A DNA stretch of 64,000 bases, taken from Pseudomonas sp. G34 (GTDB lineage: Bacteria; Pseudomonadota; Gammaproteobacteria; Pseudomonadales; Pseudomonadaceae). Shown here piece after piece: positions 58,450 to 64,000 of this stretch (its first letter is position 1; every line of letters begins with the position of its first letter). The stretch spans positions 1-64,000 of the forward strand of contig NZ_JAVHZV010000003.1 of NCBI RefSeq assembly GCF_031119625.1, given 5' to 3'. A program made the translations under genes and the position numbers. The notes under the pieces were generated by a model, which searched no databases, was not told the origin of the DNA, and saw only the letters and a list, made by a program, of their open reading frames with translations.

Positions 58450-59733
58450 ATGGTCATCGCCGCCGCTGTATTCGTCTTCACCCTCATCCTGGTCATCTGG
58501 CAGCCCCGTGGCTTGGGGGTGGGCTGGAGCGCGACGATCGGCGCCGCCCTGGCCCTGGTGGTCGGTGCGGTGTCGTTTCAGGACATCCCCACGGTCTGGG
58601 CTGTGGTGTGGAACGCCACCGCAACCTTCATCGCGATCATCATCATCAGCCTGTTGCTGGACGAGGCGGGTTTCTTCGAGTGGGCGGCCCTGCATGTGGC
58701 CCGCTGGGCGAATGGCAACGGACGGCGCCTCTTCGCCTTCACCGTGCTGCTGGGAGCAGCCGTTTCGGCACTGTTCGCCAATGACGGTGCCGCGCTGATC
58801 CTCACCCCCATCGTCATTTCGCTGCTGGTCGCACTGCGCTTCTCGGCCGGTGCCACACTGGCATTCGTCATGGCAGCGGGCTTCATTGCCGACACCGCGA
58901 GCCTGCCGCTGGTGGTCTCCAACCTGGTCAATATCGTTTCTGCCGACTTCTTCGGGCTGGGCTTCGCCGAATATGCCTCGGTAATGGTGCCGGTGACCGT
59001 GGCCAGCGTGGCCTCGACGCTGCTCGTGCTGTTCCTTTACTTCCGCCGTGAAGTACCAGCCACTTACTTGCTGGCCGATCTGAAAGCTCCTCGATCCGCC
59101 ATCCGCGACCGCACCACCTTCGTCTGCGGCTGGTGGGTGCTCGGGCTGCTACTGGTCGGCCTGTTCGTATTGGAGCCCATGGGCGTGCCGGTCAGCGTGG
59201 TTGCCGCGGTGTGCGCCGCGCTGCTCTTCGCGGTCGCCGCCAGGGGGCAGGTGATCTCGACTCGCCGGGTGTTGCGCGAGGCGCCCTGGCAAATCGTGGT
59301 CTTCTCGCTGGGCATGTATCTGGTCGTCTACGGGCTGAACAATGCAGGCCTCACGAGCCACCTCACCGCCGTGCTCAACCGCCTTGGCGAGCACGGGATC
59401 TGGGCTGCGGCGCTCGGCACCGGGCTGCTGTCGGCGCTGCTGTCGTCGGTCATGAACAACATGCCCAGCGTACTGATCGGCGCGCTGTCCATCGATGCGA
59501 GTAACAGTTCCGACCTGGTGCGCGAGGCGATGATCTACGCCAACGTCATTGGCTGTGATCTTGGCCCGAAGATCACGCCCATCGGCAGCCTGGCGACCTT
59601 GCTGTGGCTGCACGTCCTGCAGCGCAAGGGCATCCGCATCACCTGGGGCTACTACTTCAAGGTTGGCGCCTTGCTGACCTTTCCCGTGCTGCTCATCACC
59701 CTCTCTGCGCTTGCCTTGCGCTTGAGCCTTTGA
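58450..59733 (+). CDS. arsB: Arsenite efflux pump ArsB
   Basis: This 427-residue membrane protein is the ArsB-type arsenite/antimonite pump. It shows the N-terminal [21 protein letters not shown] and the conserved [17 protein letters not shown] and [15 protein letters not shown] segments (key motifs [12 protein letters not shown] and NNMPSVL). About twelve membrane segments are present. It lies 21 bases downstream of arsR. Confidence 0.95.
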   Translation: MVIAAAVFVFTLILVIWQPRGLGVGWSATIGAALALVVGAVSFQDIPTVWAVVWNATATFIAIIIISLLLDEAGFFEWAALHVARWANGNGRRLFAFTVLLGAAVSALFANDGAALILTPIVISLLVALRFSAGATLAFVMAAGFIADTASLPLVVSNLVNIVSADFFGLGFAEYASVMVPVTVASVASTLLVLFLYFRREVPATYLLADLKAPRSAIRDRTTFVCGWWVLGLLLVGLFVLEPMGVPVSVVAAVCAALLFAVAARGQVISTRRVLREAPWQIVVFSLGMYLVVYGLNNAGLTSHLTAVLNRLGEHGIWAAALGTGLLSALLSSVMNNMPSVLIGALSIDASNSSDLVREAMIYANVIGCDLGPKITPIGSLATLLWLHVLQRKGIRITWGYYFKVGALLTFPVLLITLSALALRLSL

Positions 59734-59760
59734 AGCCCGCCATTGGCGGCAGGAGTCACC

Positions 59761-60231
59761 ATGCGAGTCCTTTTCATGTGCACCGCCAACAGCTGCCGGA
59801 GCATCCTCTCCGAAGCGCTGTTCAACCATATCGCGCCCCAGGGCTTCGAGGCCGTGAGTGCCGGCAGTTTCCCCAAGGGCCAGGTGCTGCCCCGCAGCCT
59901 GCAAACGCTGGAAGAGGCAGGCATCTCTACCACCGGCCTGAGCAGCAAGGGCAACGAGGCCTTCGCGGCCAACCCGCCCGATATCGTCATCACCGTGTGC
60001 GACAAGGCGGCTGGTGAAGCGTGCCCGGTGTACTTCGGCCCGGCACTCAAAGCGCATTGGGGGCTGGAAGATCCCTCCGATGTGCAGGGCGACGAAACCG
60101 AGGTGGCGGCAGCCTTCAAGGCGACGCTGGCACGCATAGAGCAGCGTTGCCGCGCCTTCCTGGCGCTGCCTTTCGGCGACCTGAGCGATGACGCGCTCAA
60201 GCGCGAGCTGGATCGCATTGGCCAACTCTGA
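59761..60231 (+). CDS. arsC: Arsenate reductase ArsC, thioredoxin-coupled type
   Basis: This 156-residue cytoplasmic enzyme reduces arsenate to arsenite. It has the low-molecular-weight-phosphatase loop CTANSCRS (CX5R) at residues ~8-15, and a resolving pair in [16 protein letters not shown], which places it in the thioredoxin-coupled group. ATG 59761 is preferred to an in-frame start six codons earlier. It follows arsB by 27 bases. Confidence 0.94.
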   Translation: MRVLFMCTANSCRSILSEALFNHIAPQGFEAVSAGSFPKGQVLPRSLQTLEEAGISTTGLSSKGNEAFAANPPDIVITVCDKAAGEACPVYFGPALKAHWGLEDPSDVQGDETEVAAAFKATLARIEQRCRAFLALPFGDLSDDALKRELDRIGQL

Positions 60232-60242
60232 GGGACGCATCG

Positions 60243-60944
60243 ATGAGCGCTGAACTGCCCAACCTGGAAAACGACCTGATCGGCCAATTCTCCTGCCGCA
60301 TCGAGCCAAGCCGGCACCAGCCCAGGATCTTGTTGCTCCACGGCTCCACCCGTGAGCGCAGCTTCAGCCGCCTGCTGGTCGAGGAAGCGGCGCGGTTGCT
60401 GCAACACTTCGGCGCCGAGACGCGCATCTTCGATCCATCGGGCCTGCCGCTGCCCGATGACGCACCCGTGGAGCACCCCAAGGTGCAGGAGCTGCGTGAT
60501 CTGGTGCTGTGGTCGGAGGGCCAGGTCTGGTGCTCACCGGAGCGACACGGCGCCATGTCCGCCGTATTCAAGGCTCAAATCGACTGGATTCCTCTGGCAC
60601 TCGGTGCGGTCAGGCCCAGCCAGGGCAAGACGCTGGCTGTCATGCAGGTATGCGGCGGTTCGCAATCGTTCAACGTGGTCAATCAACTGCGCGTGCTGGG
60701 CCGCTGGATGCGCATGTTCACCATCCCCAACCAGTCGTCGGTGCCCAAGGCCTACCTGGAATTCGACGGCGACGATCGCATGAAGCCGTCCGCCTACTAC
60801 GACCGTGTGGTCGACGTGATGGAAGAGCTGATGAGGTTCACCCTGCTGCTGCGCGATCAGCAGGCGTTTCTCGTGGATCGCTATTCCGAACGCAAGGAAA
60901 CAGCCGAGCAACTCGCTGCCCGCGTCAATCAACGCTCGATCTGA
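60243..60944 (+). CDS. arsH: Organoarsenical oxidase ArsH
   Basis: This 233-residue NADPH-FMN oxidoreductase is ArsH-type. The FMN-phosphate loop is [11 protein letters not shown], and [26 protein letters not shown] is typical (key segment [17 protein letters not shown]). ArsH acts on trivalent organoarsenicals. It follows arsC after 11 bases, completing arsRBCH. Confidence 0.94.
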   Translation: MSAELPNLENDLIGQFSCRIEPSRHQPRILLLHGSTRERSFSRLLVEEAARLLQHFGAETRIFDPSGLPLPDDAPVEHPKVQELRDLVLWSEGQVWCSPERHGAMSAVFKAQIDWIPLALGAVRPSQGKTLAVMQVCGGSQSFNVVNQLRVLGRWMRMFTIPNQSSVPKAYLEFDGDDRMKPSAYYDRVVDVMEELMRFTLLLRDQQAFLVDRYSERKETAEQLAARVNQRSI

Positions 60945-61256
60945 GGTGCCGGATGCCGGGCGACCGAGGCGGGCATTGTTCGCCGATCATCTGCCTGCGC
61001 TAGGGCGCCAATCGGCGCAGACCGGCAGCCCACTGGCCGTCAAGCGTCGATGCCTCTCGACCGCCCTTGCCTGGCTGACGAGCATCGCAACAGGTAGGTG
61101 GAACGAAAGCAAAGTGCCATTAGTCGTAAAGACTATAGAAACCTGAGCGTCGGCCGACACGTTCCCATGAGAGCATGGGTTTAGCCCTGCTCGATCCAGG
61201 CTGGAAAGGATAATCCGCTCGGTTATTTATCTGGTCTATTTTCAGAGCGTCGCCTG
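60945..61256. other. Intergenic region between arsH and the GGDEF-EAL gene
   Basis: These 312 bases hold a small hairpin, CCCATG-AGAG-CATGGG, at 61164-61179, followed by TTTAG, and an AT-richer stretch near 61200-61240 that may carry the promoter of the next gene. No gene was recognised. Confidence 0.5.
61164..61179 (+). terminator. Weak hairpin after arsH
   Basis: A perfect 6-bp stem closes a 4-base loop about 220 bases after arsH, followed by TTTAG. It is too weak and too distant to be a sure terminator. Confidence 0.3.
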
Positions 61257-63203
61257 ATGAACAAAACACTGCTCGCCGTGCGAGCGCTGATGTCCGTACC
61301 CAAGGACAATCCTGGCCTGGTCAAGGCGCAATACATCGCGCTGGCTCGCCAGTTGCCCATGATGTACTTCATCCTGCTGGTCAACACCCTGATGCTGGCG
61401 GGCACCCACTTTGCGGTCGCGCCGCGCTGGCTGGTGGTGTATTGCCCGTTGCTCATGACCGTGTTCGGTGTGGTCCGTGCGGTGGACTGGGTACGCACGC
61501 GAGGGCAAACGCGCAGCCCGGCGCAGATGGCGACCGCGCTGAAACGCACCAATATGCTCGCGCCGTTCGTGGCCGTGGCGTTCACCGCCTGGTCGCTGGC
61601 ACTGTTTCCCTATGGCGACAGCTACGCCCAGGCGCATGTCGCCTTCTACATGGCGATCACGGTCATCGGCTGCATTTTCTGCATGATGCACCTGCTGCCA
61701 GCCGCCTTGGCCACCGCCGCTGTGGTCAACACGGCGTTCGTGGTGTTCTTCGCGTCCACCACCATCATCACCTTCGTCGCCACTGCGATTGACGTGCTGC
61801 TGGTGTCCGTCGCCATGCTGATCATTCTCAAGGCCCAGTACGCCGACTTCACTCGGCTGGTGAACATGCAGGCGCAGACGGCAAAACTCAGCGAGGAAAA
61901 CCTGCACCTGGCCAACCAGGACAGCCTGACCGGGCTGGCCAATCGGCGGCAGTTCTTTTCCCGCCTCGATACGCGGCTGGCGCGCGCCAGCGAGCAGGAG
62001 ACCCGCCTGGCGGTGGGGCTGATCGACCTGGATGGCTTCAAGCCGGTCAACGATCTGTATGGCCACAGCATTGGTGACAAGCTGCTCTATCAGGTTGGCC
62101 AGCGCCTGACCGGGCTGCTCGACGACGATGTGCACCTGGCCCGCCTGGGCGGTGACGAGTTCGCCCTGATCATCACCCAGGCCATGAACGACGAGCAGTT
62201 GTGTACCTTTGGCGAGAAGATCTGCGCCAGCCTGCGCGAGCCGTTTCTGCTCGTGGACATCCCCATCCAGATCAGTGGGTCACTGGGCATCGCCACCTTC
62301 CCGGACCAGGCAGCCTGCGCCACCCAGGTGTATGAATACGCCGACTATGCCCTGTACCAGAGCAAGCGCCACCGCCCCGGCACGGTCTGCCTGTTCAGCG
62401 CAGCCCATCGCCAGCAGCTCAATCGCGAAGGGCTGACCGAACAGGCCCTGCGCCGGGCCGATCTGGATGCTGAGTTTCACGTGGTGTTCCAGCCCATCGT
62501 GGATATTCACAGTGCGCAAACCGTCGCCTTCGAGGCACTGGCACGCTGGCAAAGCCCGGAGCTGGGTAACGTGCCACCAGGTGAGTTCATCCCGATTGCC
62601 GAGCGCGTTGGCATGGTCAATCGCCTCACCGTGCCGTTGCTGAGCAAAGCGCTGGACGCGGCGACAGGCTGGCCGGCGGGTACCCGCCTGTCCTTCAACC
62701 TGTCCGCCCACGACTGTGGCTCGCAGGATGCCGCCCAGCAGATCGTCGAGCTGATCAAGCGCAGCGGTTTCGACCCGGCCCGTCTCGATCTGGAAATCAC
62801 CGAAACCGCCGCCATCCAGGACCTGCCGCAAACCCAGCGGACGATCAGCCGGTTGCGCGAACTGGGCTGCGGCATTTCCCTCGACGACTTCGGCACCGGT
62901 TATTCCAGCCTGAGCCAGATCCACGCGCTGTCGCTGACCAAACTGAAGGTGGACCGCACCTTCGTCACGGACATCCACCTCGACCCGGCCAGCTTCAAGA
63001 TCGTCAAGTCGCTGATTGCCCTGTGCCAGGACATGCAGCTGGAGTGCATCGTCGAAGGCGTGGAAAGCGCCGCAGAACTCGCCGCCCTGAAAAACCTCGG
63101 CTGCACCCGAGCCCAGGGCTACCTGTTCTCCAAACCGATGCCTGCCTGCGACATCAGCGCCTGGCTTGCAGGCGAAAAACTGGCCAAGGCGCAGGCGGTC
63201 TGA
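61257..63203 (+). CDS. Membrane GGDEF-EAL protein
   Basis: This 648-residue protein turns over cyclic di-GMP. About six membrane segments occupy residues ~30-200. A GGDEF domain covers ~215-385, with an intact RLGGDEFAL site; no RxxD inhibitory site is seen just before it. An EAL domain covers ~400-640 with FEALARW, NLSAHDCG, DLEITET, LDDFGTGYSSL, KVDRTFV and EGVESAAEL, so its phosphodiesterase residues are complete. Whether one or both activities operate is not decidable. It is a single gene. Confidence 0.93.
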   Translation: MNKTLLAVRALMSVPKDNPGLVKAQYIALARQLPMMYFILLVNTLMLAGTHFAVAPRWLVVYCPLLMTVFGVVRAVDWVRTRGQTRSPAQMATALKRTNMLAPFVAVAFTAWSLALFPYGDSYAQAHVAFYMAITVIGCIFCMMHLLPAALATAAVVNTAFVVFFASTTIITFVATAIDVLLVSVAMLIILKAQYADFTRLVNMQAQTAKLSEENLHLANQDSLTGLANRRQFFSRLDTRLARASEQETRLAVGLIDLDGFKPVNDLYGHSIGDKLLYQVGQRLTGLLDDDVHLARLGGDEFALIITQAMNDEQLCTFGEKICASLREPFLLVDIPIQISGSLGIATFPDQAACATQVYEYADYALYQSKRHRPGTVCLFSAAHRQQLNREGLTEQALRRADLDAEFHVVFQPIVDIHSAQTVAFEALARWQSPELGNVPPGEFIPIAERVGMVNRLTVPLLSKALDAATGWPAGTRLSFNLSAHDCGSQDAAQQIVELIKRSGFDPARLDLEITETAAIQDLPQTQRTISRLRELGCGISLDDFGTGYSSLSQIHALSLTKLKVDRTFVTDIHLDPASFKIVKSLIALCQDMQLECIVEGVESAAELAALKNLGCTRAQGYLFSKPMPACDISAWLAGEKLAKAQAV

Positions 63204-63536
63204 CCCACCGACAAGGCAAGGCCCCCCTTGCGCACCTGCCCCGGCAACAACGCCTGCTTCAACGCTGCACCTTCGTTCATGCAACCCGGGCCGGGCACCC
63301 CAACTCCCCTGCTTGGCGATGCACAGCGCTACCTGGATTTTTCAGGCACCAGAAGTCAAAACCCGCAACCAAGCGGCTCCCGGAAAGGGCACAGCACGTC
63401 CTCACAGGCTCGATACGCCGCTACGCTTGCAGTGTCGCGATCCGCCCGGCGGTCATCGTTGAGCATGAACCTCGTACCCCGCTCCCCGCTCCGATGAGGT
63501 AGGCCAACTCTTTGGCCTACCTCGAGGTACACCGTC
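63204..63536. other. Intergenic region after the GGDEF-EAL gene
   Basis: These 333 bases hold no recognisable gene. The only structure is a perfect hairpin at 63496-63523, described separately. Confidence 0.55.
63496..63523 (+). promoter_or_regulatory. Perfect hairpin abutting the ribosome site of the small ORF
   Basis: GAGGTAGGCCA and TGGCCTACCTC are perfect 11-base arms around a 6-base loop, ACTCTT. The next bases, GAGG at 63524-63527, form the presumed ribosome site of the ORF at 63537. The stem could act as a terminator without T-run or as an RNA element affecting translation. Confidence 0.6.
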
Positions 63537-63821
63537 ATGAAAGTCGTCAATCTGAAAGATGGGACGCCCCACTACCAGGGCAACCCAGGCTATGTCGCGC
63601 CCCAAGCCTCTGCCCCAGATCCCAGGCAGGGCTCGGTGAGCGCGATTAGGCGGCCCCTGGCGCAGCAGCCTGGCAGAGAGCTCGGCACCGAGCACGACGA
63701 CGGCCCGGATCCGGGCAGCGGCACCGAAAGCGAGCCAACCTCGCTACCGGACGAAGCACCGCCCGTGGAGCCCGAGGACTTCGATGGCAACAAGGCTGCA
63801 ATGGATACCAGGCAGACCTAG
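63537..63821 (+). CDS. Small acidic hypothetical protein
   Basis: This 94-residue protein starts MKVVNLKDGTPHYQGNPGYV and then becomes low-complexity, rich in Pro, Glu, Asp, Gly and Ser (TESEPTSLPDEAPPVEPEDF). No signal peptide, membrane segment or known domain is seen; most of it is probably disordered. GAGG lies nine bases before ATG. It may be a real small gene; I do not recognise it. Confidence 0.45.
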   Translation: MKVVNLKDGTPHYQGNPGYVAPQASAPDPRQGSVSAIRRPLAQQPGRELGTEHDDGPDPGSGTESEPTSLPDEAPPVEPEDFDGNKAAMDTRQT

Positions 63822-64000
63822 CGTCGTGCCGGCAACGGCACCTCCTGCAGCATCGCACGCCCGGCTCAGATAGCGGGCGTTGCCCATGGCTCGGCTGCAC
63901 GGGTAGCAGCCCGGTGCCTGGGGTAACCGCAGCGGCAGATCAGTTGCTATGTGCGCCAGCAGACAGACGCCCTGCTGTAAGGATTTCACACTTCCTGTCA

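Noticed and set aside
63496..63523. Calling the hairpin before the small ORF an intrinsic terminator
   Set aside because: No T-run follows the stem, and it lies directly against a ribosome site.

Overview
The window is high-GC bacterial DNA that reads as a Pseudomonas chromosome. The order purL / mltF ... tadA / Tat-signal multicopper oxidase matches, from memory, the P. aeruginosa purL-mltF-tadA-metallo-oxidoreductase neighbourhood. REP-like inverted repeats of pseudomonad style are also present. No rRNA, tRNA, CRISPR array, prophage or replication origin was recognised. Assignments rest on reading motifs by eye; no database was searched.

Layout. (1) 1-4.3 kb: an IS481-type transposase, a ~155-bp direct duplication with an embedded REP-like hairpin, an orphan type II secretion gspK, a tatABC operon and a small NIF3-like gene. 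(2) 4.6-17.4 kb: a housekeeping block with purL, mltF (apparently leaderless), a LysR/SDR pair, a lipocalin-like protein, tadA, a Tat-exported multicopper oxidase, and a ferric-iron ABC transporter hitAB without its ATPase. (3) 17.5-20.1 kb: a convergent quinone-reductase-like / TetR / saccharopine-dehydrogenase-like module bracketed by four copies of one 17-bp palindrome, then a small PH-domain protein. (4) 20.7-30.1 kb: a carboxylate uptake and metabolism island: MmgE/PrpD, CaiB-type CoA-transferase, TctC, LysR, IclR, AbrB-type membrane protein, TctA, TctB. (5) 30.7-37.4 kb: a five-gene beta-oxidation operon (isomerase-like crotonase, ADP-forming acyl-CoA synthetase, hydratase/dehydrogenase fusion, oxoadipyl-CoA-type thiolase, thioesterase) with no acyl-CoA dehydrogenase.

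(6) 37.7-45.6 kb: a polyamine/GABA-type operon with ABC importer, gabD, gabT and a HAD-fold protein that has lost all its catalytic motifs. (7) 45.6-53.4 kb: an Lrp regulator, an XRE-cupin regulator with a polar amino-acid ABC importer and a FAD amine oxidase, then an opposing set of bicupin, paralogous FAD oxidase and intact HAD hydrolase. (8) 53.7-55.8 kb: LysR and a divergent D-malate/tartrate dehydrogenase. (9) 56.4-60.9 kb: SulP transporter and an arsRBCH operon with a palindromic operator. (10) 61.3-64 kb: a membrane GGDEF-EAL protein and a small acidic ORF preceded by a perfect hairpin.

Regions 4 to 8 look like accessory catabolic gene sets for organic acids, polyamines and amino acids, each with a local regulator. 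The most noteworthy signals are the four-operator TetR module, the catalytically dead HAD paralogue beside gabT, the carboxylate island joined to a dehydrogenase-free beta-oxidation operon, the leaderless mltF and several unexplained palindromes.
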